From NCBI GenBank assembly GCA_007129225.1, contig SKVX01000237.1:1-15686 (forward strand): a DNA stretch of 15,686 nt, read 5' to 3'. Source of the DNA: Halomonas sp. (GTDB lineage Bacteria > Pseudomonadota > Gammaproteobacteria > Pseudomonadales > Halomonadaceae). Under the pieces are notes generated by a model that searched no databases, had not been told where the DNA came from, and worked only from the letters and a program-made list of their open reading frames with translations. Position numbers and translations under genes: made by a program. The first letter of the stretch is position 1. Each line of letters opens with the position of its first letter. Of this stretch, positions 7,180 through 14,528 are shown in pieces.

Positions 7180-7192
7180 GCGGTTTTGCATC

Positions 7193-7254
7193 GATGCGCG
7201 AAGCGCGTCGGGTTGCGCCTGACTCTAAGACAGCCCGCGACACGGGCTTCGCGC
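7193..7254 (+). promoter_or_regulatory. glnS leader with alternative RNA pairings
   Basis: Between the predicted start of transcription and the glnS ATG lie a hairpin GATGCGC-GAA-GCGCGTC (7193-7209, one G-T pair) and a second, GCCCG-CGACA-CGGGC (7233-7247). GCGCGAAGC (7196-7204) is also perfectly complementary to GCTTCGCGC (7246-7254), and that 9-bp pairing would disrupt both hairpins. No T-run follows, so any effect would more likely be on translation or stability than on intrinsic termination. Confidence 0.4.
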
Positions 7255-7293
7255 CCATAGGCCGCGATTCAACCAGAGGTTTACCGCATCAAC

Positions 7294-8973
7294 ATGTCCA
7301 CCGATACCGCCAGCGCGCCGAATTTTATCCGCAACCAGATCCGTGACGAGATCGAAGCCGGGAAGGCCGGCCGGGTCGTCACGCGTTTCCCGCCGGAGCC
7401 CAACGGCTTCCTGCATGTGGGGCATGCGAAATCGATCTGTCTCAATTTCGGCCTGGCCGAGCAGTTCGGTGGGGACTGTCACCTGCGCTTCGACGATACC
7501 AACCCCGCCAAGGAAGAGCAGGCCTATATCGATGCCATCAAGGAGGATGTGGCCTGGCTGGGATTCCAGTGGGCGGGAGAGGTGCGCTTTGCCTCCGACT
7601 ATTTCGACCAGCTCTATGCCTGGGCGCAGCATCTGATTCGCCAGGGCAAGGCCTACGTGGATGACCTCTCCCCCGAAGAAATTCGTGAGTATCGCGGCAG
7701 CCTGACCGAGCCCGGCAGGCCGAGCCCGTACAGCACTCGCAGCGTGGAAGAGAACCTCGATCTGCTTGAGCGCATGCGCATCGGCGAGTTCGCCGAGGGC
7801 GAGAAGGTGCTGCGCGCCAGAATCGACATGGCCGCACCGAATATCAATCTGCGCGACCCGATTCTCTATCGTATCCGCCACGCCCATCACCACCAGACCG
7901 GGGACAAGTGGAAGATTTACCCCTCCTACGACTTCGCTCACGGCCAGTCGGATGCCATCGAAGGTGTCACGCACTCCATCTGCACCCTTGAGTTCGAGGA
8001 TCATCGCCCGCTCTACGAGTGGTTCCTGGAGAACCTGCCGGTGCCGGCAAGGCCCCGCCAGATCGAGTTCGCCCGGCTCAATCTCAACTACACACTGACC
8101 TCCAAGCGCAAGCTCAAGCTGCTGGTGGATGAGGGTATCGTCGATGGCTGGGATGACCCGCGTATGCCGACCATCTCCGGCATGCGCCGCCGTGGCTATA
8201 CGCCCGGGTCGATCCGCAAGTTCTGCGACATGATCGGCGTGACCCGTGCCGACGGTGGCCTGGTGGACATCGCCATGCTCTATCACGCCATTCGTTCGGA
8301 CCTCGAGGACAACGCGCCGCGGGCCATGTGCGTGCTCAAGCCGTTGAAGGTGGTGCTGACCAACGTTGCCGACGATCACGAAGAGGTCTTTTATGTGCCG
8401 GGGCATCCCGCGCGTGAGGACATGGGGGTTCGCCGGGTTCCCTTCACCCGTGAGCTGTGGATCGACCAGGACGACTTCCTGGAGGAGCCGCCGAAGAAGT
8501 TCTTCCGGCTGGCCCCGGGCCAGGAGGTACGGCTGCGCAACGCCTACGTGATTCGCTGCGACGAGGTGGTGAAGGACAGCGCCGGCGAGATTGCCGAGCT
8601 GCGCTGCTCGGTGGATTTCGACACCCTGGGCAAGAACCCCGAAGGCCGCAAGGTGAAGGGAGTGATTCACTGGGTCAGCGCGGCCCATGCCGTGCCGATG
8701 GAAGTTCGCCTCTACGACAACCTGTTCCTGGTCGAACAGCCGGACAAGGACAAGGACGCCGACTTCCTCGAGCACCTCAACCCCGAGTCGCTGCAGGTCT
8801 GCCAGGCCATGGGCGAGCCGAGCCTGGCCGACGCCGCACCCGAGTCGCGCTTCCAGTTCGAGCGCGTGGGTTACTTCTGTGCCGACCGCCACGCCTGTCG
8901 CGACGGCAAGCGGGTGTTCAACCGCACCGTCGGACTCAAGGATAGTTGGGCAAAGATACAGAAGAAGGGCTGA
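7294..8973 (+). CDS. glnS: Glutaminyl-tRNA synthetase
   Basis: Charges tRNA-Gln with glutamine (class I synthetase, GlnRS type). The 559 residues compare with about 554 in E. coli. The class I signature PPEPNGFLHVGHAKS covers 34-48, with HVGH at 41-44. The KMSKS-loop equivalent is TSKRK at 269-273, where E. coli has MSKRK. WDDPRMPTISG and GVIHWVSAAHA are further family hallmarks, and the C-terminal beta-barrel anticodon-binding domains are complete to VFNRTVGLKDSW. The nearest Shine-Dalgarno-like AGAGG (7275-7279) is 14 bases from the ATG, unusually far, but no better in-frame start exists and the N-terminus fits the family. It is followed after one base by cysS and is divergent from ppiB. 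Confidence 0.98.
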   Translation: MSTDTASAPNFIRNQIRDEIEAGKAGRVVTRFPPEPNGFLHVGHAKSICLNFGLAEQFGGDCHLRFDDTNPAKEEQAYIDAIKEDVAWLGFQWAGEVRFASDYFDQLYAWAQHLIRQGKAYVDDLSPEEIREYRGSLTEPGRPSPYSTRSVEENLDLLERMRIGEFAEGEKVLRARIDMAAPNINLRDPILYRIRHAHHHQTGDKWKIYPSYDFAHGQSDAIEGVTHSICTLEFEDHRPLYEWFLENLPVPARPRQIEFARLNLNYTLTSKRKLKLLVDEGIVDGWDDPRMPTISGMRRRGYTPGSIRKFCDMIGVTRADGGLVDIAMLYHAIRSDLEDNAPRAMCVLKPLKVVLTNVADDHEEVFYVPGHPAREDMGVRRVPFTRELWIDQDDFLEEPPKKFFRLAPGQEVRLRNAYVIRCDEVVKDSAGEIAELRCSVDFDTLGKNPEGRKVKGVIHWVSAAHAVPMEVRLYDNLFLVEQPDKDKDADFLEHLNPESLQVCQAMGEPSLADAAPESRFQFERVGYFCADRHACRDGKRVFNRTVGLKDSWAKIQKKG

Positions 8974-8974
8974 C

Positions 8975-10369
8975 ATGCAGATCTACAACACGTTGACGCG
9001 TCGCAAGGAGAGGTTCCAACCCATCGAGCCGGGCAGGGTGCGCATGTACGTCTGCGGCATGACCGTCTACGACTACTGCCACCTGGGCCATGCCCGGGTG
9101 ATGGTGGCATTCGATGTGGTGACCCGCTACCTGCGCTGGCGCGGCCTTGACGTCACCTACGTGCGCAACATCACCGATATCGACGACAAGATCCTCAAGC
9201 GTGCCGACGAGAATGGCGAGAGCATCGGCGCGTTGACCGAGCGCATGATCGCCGCCATGCACGAGGACGAGGCGCGCCTCTTCGTGCTGCGTCCGGATCA
9301 TGAGCCGCGTGCCACTGGGCATGTGGCCGAAATCATTGCCATGATCGAGACCCTGATCGACAAGGGCTACGCCTATGCGGCGAGCAACGGCGACGTCTAC
9401 TACCGGGTGCGCAAGTTCGAGGGCTACGGCAAGCTTAACAACCGCGACCTGGACGAGATGCGCTCCGGGGCCCGGGTCGAGGTCGACGAGCACAAGGAGG
9501 ACCCGCTCGACTTCGTGCTGTGGAAAGCGGCCAAGCCCGGCGAGGCGAGCTGGTCGTCGCCCTGGGGCGAAGGGAGGCCAGGCTGGCATATCGAGTGCTC
9601 GGCGATGTCGACCTGCTGCCTGGGGGAGACCTTCGACATTCATGGCGGCGGGCCGGACCTGACCTTTCCCCACCATGAGAACGAGATCGCCCAGAGCGAG
9701 GCGGCCACCGGCAAGCCCTACGTCAATACCTGGATGCATGCGGGAGCGGTGAGGGTGGATCAGGAGAAGATGTCCAAGTCCCTGGGCAACTTCTTCACCA
9801 TTCGCGAGGTGCTCGAATCGCATGACCCGGAGGTGGTGCGTTACCTGCTGGTGGCCAGCCACTATCGCAGTGCCATCAACTACGCCCCGGAGTCCCTGGC
9901 GGATGCCCGCAAGTCACTGGAGCGGTTCTACAACTCGCTGGAGGGCGTGGCGTACGATTCCGGTGAAGACAAGGTCGACGGTGGTTTCGACGAGCGGTTT
10001 GTCGCCGCCATGGATGATGACTTCAACACGCCCGAGGCGTTGTCGGTGCTCTTCGACCTGGCCCGGGAGCTGAACCGTGCCAGGAAGGAGGCGCCGGACA
10101 GGGCCCCGCCCCTGGCCGCCGAGCTCAAGAGGCTGGGCGGCGTGCTTGGCTTGTTGCAGCAGGAGCCCGAGGCATTCCTCAAGGGCGGTGCCGGCGTTCT
10201 GCCGCTGAGTGAGGCAGAGATCGAAGCGAAGATCGTTGCCCGTGCGGAAGCCAAGAAGGCGCGGGATTTTGCCGCCGCCGACGGCATACGGGACGAGCTG
10301 GCGACCCTTGGCATCATCCTCAAGGATTCCCGCGAGGGGACTACTTGGGTTCTGGAGAAGACTGACTAG
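8975..10369 (+). CDS. cysS: Cysteinyl-tRNA synthetase
   Basis: Charges tRNA-Cys with cysteine (class I, zinc-dependent). The 464 residues match E. coli (461). The HIGH motif is HLGH at 36-39 and KMSKS is at 265-269. The Zn ligands that recognise the cysteine thiol are present: Cys27 in YVCGMTVYD, Cys208 in IECSAM, and His233 with Glu237 in HHENE. The start at 8975 gives the canonical MQIYNTLTRRKE; the frame is open further upstream only because it overlaps glnS. The glnS stop and this ATG are arranged TGA-C-ATG, so translation is probably coupled. GC-rich inverted repeats follow the stop codon. Confidence 0.98.
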   Translation: MQIYNTLTRRKERFQPIEPGRVRMYVCGMTVYDYCHLGHARVMVAFDVVTRYLRWRGLDVTYVRNITDIDDKILKRADENGESIGALTERMIAAMHEDEARLFVLRPDHEPRATGHVAEIIAMIETLIDKGYAYAASNGDVYYRVRKFEGYGKLNNRDLDEMRSGARVEVDEHKEDPLDFVLWKAAKPGEASWSSPWGEGRPGWHIECSAMSTCCLGETFDIHGGGPDLTFPHHENEIAQSEAATGKPYVNTWMHAGAVRVDQEKMSKSLGNFFTIREVLESHDPEVVRYLLVASHYRSAINYAPESLADARKSLERFYNSLEGVAYDSGEDKVDGGFDERFVAAMDDDFNTPEALSVLFDLARELNRARKEAPDRAPPLAAELKRLGGVLGLLQQEPEAFLKGGAGVLPLSEAEIEAKIVARAEAKKARDFAAADGIRDELATLGIILKDSREGTTWVLEKTD

Positions 10370-10371
10370 CC

Positions 10372-10381
10372 GTGACGTCAC
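10372..10381. other. GTGACGTCAC palindrome just after cysS
   Basis: A perfect 10-base palindrome begins two bases after the cysS stop codon, in the 50-base convergent gap before the DUF1853 gene. It is too short to act as an RNA hairpin. It might be a protein-binding site or chance. Confidence 0.3.
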
Positions 10382-10389
10382 CCGGATCT

Positions 10390-10412
10390 GCGCCCGGCCC
10401 TTGGCCGGGCGC
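10390..10412. terminator. GC-rich hairpin between convergent cysS and DUF1853 genes
   Basis: GCGCCCGGCC (10390-10399) and GGCCGGGCGC (10403-10412) form a perfect 10-bp stem with a three-base CTT loop. The following TCTGCGTT is only mildly T-rich and the other side has no T-run. Its position between two converging stop codons suggests a bidirectional, possibly imperfect, terminator. Confidence 0.6.
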
Positions 10413-10419
10413 TCTGCGT

Positions 10420-11415
10420 TCAGTCCAGGACTTTTGCGGGCGGAAGCGGGATCTGGCGCGGCCAGTCATCAGCGACCACGAATAACCGCCGAAAGCCATC
10501 GCCCGTATGGCGGCCGCCTCCTTCCAGCAGGGCGACCTGCACCGGGGAGCCGTGGCTCCGGAAGTGCTGAGCCAGGCGAGCTTCAATGTCGGGCAGGGGA
10601 GTGAATGCCTCGTCTCTGGGCAGGGCCAGCCAGTGCGGCTTTGCCAGCCAAGCGGCGCGCGTGCCCCGGGGCAGGCCGTCGCGGAAATTGCGCCACTCTC
10701 TCCAGTGAAGCCATTCCCCCCTTAGATGCTCGGGGGTCGCCTCCCGGGGCGGCGGGAGTGCCTGATGCCAGGGATAGAAGAGCACCCCGGGCATCGCCAG
10801 CTGGGGCTGGATGAGTGGCTCCGGGGTGGGGCCGATATCCCTCGGTCGAGTGTGGAGGCGGATCGCCAGGCGTGTTTCGGCCCGCTCGGTCAGGCGCAGT
10901 TGATGGCGATGGAGGTGCTCGCGCTTGGTCGCCAGGCTGTCGGCGCCACCGGGGCCGATCCAGCGCGCCTGGTCGGTTCTGTCGCCCGGGCCTTCCGGCA
11001 GGCCGAGATAGAACTTGATGGCCACCTCAAGATGGATGGGCATCGGGTCATTGCGGCAGCGATAGAGCAGGTCGAGCTCCCCCAGGGTGCGCTTCCCCTG
11101 GTGGATACGCAGGTTATTCGCCAGTAGCCGCGTACCGGGGGCGGCATCGAGCAGGAACTGCCAGAGCCTTTCATGGTAGAGCCCCATGCGACCATCAACG
11201 GTGCTGCCGACGCGCCGTTCGAGCCCCTGTGGCGCGGCTTCCAGTGCATCGAGAAAGCCGGCAAGCTGGCGGTCGCCTGCCAGCCCCAGCACCTCTCGGG
11301 AGGGGCGACCCGGCCATTCGGCGTGGATCAGGTCCGGCGCCAGGATGATCCAGGCCAGGTCACGCACGAGGGGATGATGACAGTAAGCGAGCTGGGGGTC
11401 GCCGCTTGCAAGCAT
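10420..11415 (-). CDS. DUF1853 family protein, function unknown
   Basis: I recognise the DUF1853 pattern but know no established function. Counted from the longer GTG start at 11466 (348 residues), landmarks are VRDLAWIILAP at 34-44, RMGLYHERLWQFLL at 93-106, GELDLLYR at 129-136, LEVAIKFYLG at 146-155, then a WIGP...DSLATKREHLHRHQL stretch at 169-190. The acidic GELD followed by Glu147 and Lys151 on a hydrophobic strand recalls the core of PD-(D/E)XK nucleases, but the E-x3-K spacing is not classical. I prefer the ATG at 11415 (331 residues): it keeps the conserved block, and the predicted divergent promoter would start transcription at about 11462, below the GTG. Neither start has a good ribosome binding site. 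No signal peptide or membrane helix is evident. It is convergent with cysS and divergent from osmF. Confidence 0.8.
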   Translation of the reverse strand: MLASGDPQLAYCHHPLVRDLAWIILAPDLIHAEWPGRPSREVLGLAGDRQLAGFLDALEAAPQGLERRVGSTVDGRMGLYHERLWQFLLDAAPGTRLLANNLRIHQGKRTLGELDLLYRCRNDPMPIHLEVAIKFYLGLPEGPGDRTDQARWIGPGGADSLATKREHLHRHQLRLTERAETRLAIRLHTRPRDIGPTPEPLIQPQLAMPGVLFYPWHQALPPPREATPEHLRGEWLHWREWRNFRDGLPRGTRAAWLAKPHWLALPRDEAFTPLPDIEARLAQHFRSHGSPVQVALLEGGGRHTGDGFRRLFVVADDWPRQIPLPPAKVLD

Positions 11416-11446
11416 GGTCAATAAGCATTCCGCGTTGAGATTGGGT

Positions 11447-11496
11447 CTGACAGCCAAACTGTACACCCCTTATACTCAGGGAACATTCACAACCAA
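11447..11496. promoter_or_regulatory. Overlapping divergent promoters for osmF and the DUF1853 gene
   Basis: Toward osmF (+): CTGACA at 11447-11452, 18-base spacer, TATACT at 11471-11476. Toward the DUF1853 gene (-): TTGGTT (complement of 11491-11496), 16-base spacer, TATAAG (complement of 11469-11474). The two -10 hexamers share four base pairs, so initiation in the two directions should compete. No known osmoregulatory operator is recognised. Confidence 0.6.
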
Positions 11497-11508
11497 TGGG
11501 TGGTGGCG

Positions 11509-12420
11509 ATGAAGCGCTCCCTGACCGGTATGGCAGTCCTGGCGACTGCCTCCTTGCTGACCCTGTCTGCGGCCCAGGCCGGCGGTCCCGTGGTGGTTTC
11601 CTCGAAGATCGATACCGAAGGCTCGGTGCTCGGTCAGCTGATCATCCAGCGGCTCGAACAGGCCGGCATCGAGGTCGAGGACCGGCTGCAGCTGGGTGGC
11701 ACCAGTATCGTGCGCAGCGCCCTGAAGGCCGGCGAAATCGACCTCTATCCCGAGTATACCGGCAATGGCGCCTTCTTCTTCGACATGGCCGACAGCGCTG
11801 TCTGGAACGACGCCGGTGAGGCCTATACCACGGTGAAGGAGCTGGACGCCGAGGATGGCCTGATCTGGTTGACGCCGGCCGATGCCAACAACACCTGGGC
11901 CATGAGCGTCCGCGGCGAGCTGGCGCGCGAACAGGGACTTGCCACGCTGGAGGACCTGGCGGATTACCTGGCGGCGGGTGGCGAGTTCAAGTTTGCCGCC
12001 AGTGCGGAGTTCGTCGAATCCGAGCAGGCACTGCCGGCGTTTCAGCAGGCCTACGGCTTCGAGCTGTCGTCGGATCAGCTATTGGTGTTGTCGGGCGGAA
12101 ATACCGCCGCCACCATGCGGGCCGCTGCCCAGCAGACCAGCGGCGTCAATGGGGCCATGACCTATGGCACCGATGGTGGCCTGGGCGCGCTGGACCTGGT
12201 GGTGCTGGAGGATACCCTGGGCGTTCAGCCGGTCTACCAGCCTGCGCCGGTGGTGCGTGAAGCCGTGCTGGAGGCGCATCCCGAGATCGAGTCGCTGTTG
12301 GCGCCGGTGTTCCAGGCCCTGGATCTCGAGACACTGCAGCGGCTGAACGGACAAGTGGCCGTCGATGGGCTGGACCCGCGTCGGGTAGCCGAGGACTTTC
12401 TTGCCGAGCTGCCGGAATGA
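11509..12420 (+). CDS. osmF: OsmF-type periplasmic osmoprotectant-binding protein
   Basis: Solute-binding protein of an ABC importer for glycine betaine-type compounds (OpuAC-like fold; E. coli OsmF/YehZ). From the ATG at 11509 the 303-residue precursor has a signal peptide with basic MKR, a hydrophobic core and a cleavage site after AQA at residue 24. The mature part shows SSKIDTEG at 31-38, YPEYTGNGAFFF at 80-91 and the AASAEFVE, AAQQTSGVN and YGTDGG blocks that I recall from YehZ. A GTG three codons upstream is an alternative start, but the ATG gives the better signal peptide. GGGTGG precedes it. First gene of a four-gene operon with its own promoter. In E. coli this system is RpoS- and osmotically controlled; whether that holds here cannot be seen. 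Confidence 0.93.
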   Translation: MKRSLTGMAVLATASLLTLSAAQAGGPVVVSSKIDTEGSVLGQLIIQRLEQAGIEVEDRLQLGGTSIVRSALKAGEIDLYPEYTGNGAFFFDMADSAVWNDAGEAYTTVKELDAEDGLIWLTPADANNTWAMSVRGELAREQGLATLEDLADYLAAGGEFKFAASAEFVESEQALPAFQQAYGFELSSDQLLVLSGGNTAATMRAAAQQTSGVNGAMTYGTDGGLGALDLVVLEDTLGVQPVYQPAPVVREAVLEAHPEIESLLAPVFQALDLETLQRLNGQVAVDGLDPRRVAEDFLAELPE

Positions 12421-12423
12421 TGC

Positions 12424-13590
12424 GTGACCACTGAGAGATGTTCGCCCAACTGGGTACTGCTGTGTCTGATGTCGGCCGGACTGCTCGCCTGGCTGACCCT
12501 CGAGGCGGTGAGCATCGCGCCCAACCGGCTCGTCGCCGGTACGCCCCATCGCGCCCACGAGGTGCATGGCTGGTGGGCCGCGCTGCTGGCCGGCCTGCCC
12601 ATGTTGGGCGTGATGGTCCTGGCCTGGCGGCCAGGCACTCGGCGGCTGCAGGCCGCCCTCGCCCTGGTGGTCGGGCTGCTGGTGGCGATGCCTCTGTGGC
12701 TGGCAACGGCCGTCATGGCCCTCGCCGATCCTGATATACCTCAGGCGCGGCTGGGGATCGGTGCGTCGCTCTGGCTGCTGCTGTTCCTGTGGTTGCTGGT
12801 GCTGATCGAGCTGCGTACACGCCTGAACCTGTCGCGGGCGTTCGGCTGGCTGTTGCTGCTGCCGGTCGTGTTTGCCTGGTGGCTGTCGCTGTCGTTCTGG
12901 CTGGAGCCCCTGGCGCTCTACCGGGAGTATCAGGGGCGCAGCGATCAGTTCGCCTCGGCCATCGCCTATCACCTGACCCTGGTCGGCGCGGCAGTGGGTG
13001 CAAGCCTGCTGCTGGGGATCGTGCTGGCGCTGTGCATGCGTCGCTACGCCGGGATGCGCAAGGCCGGTTTCGGTTTGCTCAATGTCGTACAGACCATTCC
13101 CAGCCTGGCCCTCTTCGGCCTGCTGCTGGCACCCCTGGCCTGGCTCTCGGCACGTTTCGACTGGCTGGCATCCATGGGCGTGAGCGGTATCGGTTGGGCG
13201 CCGGCCTGGCTGGCGCTGGTGGGCTATAGCCTGCTGCCCATGGTGCGCAACACCTACGTCGCCCTGGAGGGTGTTGCGCCGGCGGTGATCGAATCGGCCC
13301 GGGGGATGGGCATGAGTCGTCGTCAGACCTTCTTGCAGGTACGCCTCCCGCTGGCGCTGCCGGTGGTGCTGGAGGGCGTGCGGATTACCACGGTACAGGC
13401 GATCGGTCTCACGGCCGTGGCGGCACTGATCGGTGCCGGGGGACTGGGAACCTTCATCTTCCAGGGCCTGGGCCAGGCGGCGATGGATCTGGTGCTGCTC
13501 GGTGCGCTACCCATCATAGGGCTTGCCCTGGTCGCAGATGCGCTGCTGGGCGCGCTGGCCGAACGACTTCGCCACGGAGGAACCCCATGA
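12424..13590 (+). CDS. yehY: Osmoprotectant ABC transporter permease YehY
   Basis: Inner-membrane permease of the OsmF system. The 388 residues (E. coli YehY about 385) begin with roughly five hydrophobic helices up to residue 165, a long N-terminal membrane region as in YehY, then the binding-protein-dependent transport domain from about 175. The EAA coupling loop is ESARGMGMSRRQTFLQVRLP from Glu290, and VQTIPSLALFGLL is characteristic of glycine betaine permeases. The start is GTG at 12424, three bases after the osmF stop; an overlapping ATG ATG pair is in another frame and soon stops. The ribosome binding site is poor, so translation is probably coupled to osmF. It overlaps the ATPase gene by four bases (ATGA). 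Confidence 0.93.
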   Translation: MTTERCSPNWVLLCLMSAGLLAWLTLEAVSIAPNRLVAGTPHRAHEVHGWWAALLAGLPMLGVMVLAWRPGTRRLQAALALVVGLLVAMPLWLATAVMALADPDIPQARLGIGASLWLLLFLWLLVLIELRTRLNLSRAFGWLLLLPVVFAWWLSLSFWLEPLALYREYQGRSDQFASAIAYHLTLVGAAVGASLLLGIVLALCMRRYAGMRKAGFGLLNVVQTIPSLALFGLLLAPLAWLSARFDWLASMGVSGIGWAPAWLALVGYSLLPMVRNTYVALEGVAPAVIESARGMGMSRRQTFLQVRLPLALPVVLEGVRITTVQAIGLTAVAALIGAGGLGTFIFQGLGQAAMDLVLLGALPIIGLALVADALLGALAERLRHGGTP

Positions 13591-14528
13591 TCGAACTCTT
13601 CGATGTCACCAAGCGTTTCGGCAGCGAGACCGCCGTGGACGGCATATCGCTGCGGGTCGAGAAGGGAGAGTTCTGCGCCCTGGTCGGTACCTCAGGCTGC
13701 GGCAAGTCGACCACGCTGCGCATGATCAACCGGCTGATCGAGCATAGCGAGGGTGAGATTCATCTCGACGGCCAGCCGGTGCGCTCCTTCAATGAGGAAC
13801 TGCTGCGACGACGCATCGGCTACGTGATCCAGAATACCGGTCTCTTCCCGCACTGGACCGTGGCACGCAATATCGGGTTGGTCCCGCGGCTGCTCAAGTG
13901 GCCGCGGGGGAAGATCCAGGCGCGCACCGATGAGCTGTTGGGCCTGCTGGGTCTGCCGCGTGAGGAGTTTGCCGACAAGTACCCGCACCAGCTGTCGGGT
14001 GGACAGGCGCAGCGAGTGGGCGTGGCCCGAGCGCTGGCTGCCGACCCCGAGATCCTGCTCATGGACGAGCCCTTCGGTGCTCTGGATCCGATTACCCGTC
14101 AAACGCTGCAGCGTGAGTTGCAGGACCTCCAGGCGCGCCTGAACAAGACCGTGGTCTTCGTGACCCATGACATGGATGAAGCTCTGGCGCTGGCCGATCG
14201 CCTGGTGGTGATGCACCAGGGGCGTATCGTCCAGCAGGGGCGTCCCATCGACCTCCTGCATGATCCGGTTGATGCCTTCGTCGAGTCCCTGCTGGGCGGC
14301 ATGGATCGGGGACTCAAGGAGGCGTCATTGACATGCGTCAGCGAGCGCATGGCGCCCTTCGGCCCGCGGCTGCTGGCCAGTGAGCGCATTCCCTATCGAG
14401 CGCCGCTCAGCCAGGCGCTGTCGGTGATGCTGTGGCACCGGGTGGAGCGCCTCACGGTGGTCGATGACGAGGACATCCCCATCGGCGAGCTGTCGCTGCG
14501 CCGGCTGCTGGGTGCCAAGCCGTCATGA
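13587..14528 (+). CDS. yehX: Osmoprotectant ABC transporter ATPase YehX
   Basis: Cytoplasmic ATPase that powers uptake through YehY and YehW. The 313 residues show Walker A GTSGCGKST at 34-42, Q-loop Gln82 in VIQNTGLFPH, signature LSGGQ at 136-140, Walker B ILLMDEP at 156-162 and switch His194 in VTHDMDEA. The QNTGLFPH form of the Q-loop region is typical of the glycine betaine/choline ATPases. After about residue 240 a C-terminal extension of some 70 residues looks like one degenerate CBS-type regulatory module rather than a full pair; this is uncertain. A clear GGAGGA precedes the ATG. It overlaps both neighbours by four bases (ATGA), which indicates tight coupling. Confidence 0.95.
   Translation: MIELFDVTKRFGSETAVDGISLRVEKGEFCALVGTSGCGKSTTLRMINRLIEHSEGEIHLDGQPVRSFNEELLRRRIGYVIQNTGLFPHWTVARNIGLVPRLLKWPRGKIQARTDELLGLLGLPREEFADKYPHQLSGGQAQRVGVARALAADPEILLMDEPFGALDPITRQTLQRELQDLQARLNKTVVFVTHDMDEALALADRLVVMHQGRIVQQGRPIDLLHDPVDAFVESLLGGMDRGLKEASLTCVSERMAPFGPRLLASERIPYRAPLSQALSVMLWHRVERLTVVDDEDIPIGELSLRRLLGAKPS

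Noticed and set aside
7105..7191. 29-codon upstream extension of ppiB
   Set aside because: PpiB homologues start at MIVLETNFG; the extension covers the ribosome binding site and the predicted -10 element.
8687..8974. In-frame 96-codon upstream extension of cysS
   Set aside because: It overlaps the glnS coding end in another frame. The canonical CysS N-terminus begins exactly at 8975.
7225..8976. 583-codon open frame on the - strand opposite glnS
   Set aside because: Same codon-bias artefact. The + strand encodes an intact glutaminyl-tRNA synthetase with all class I motifs.
8936..9862. 308-codon open frame on the - strand opposite cysS
   Set aside because: Shadow of cysS; no domain recognised and it overlaps essential catalytic motifs on the other strand.
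11496..11819. + strand frame starting at ATG 11496
   Set aside because: It is out of frame with osmF and is a shadow of it; the osmF frame carries a signal peptide and family motifs.
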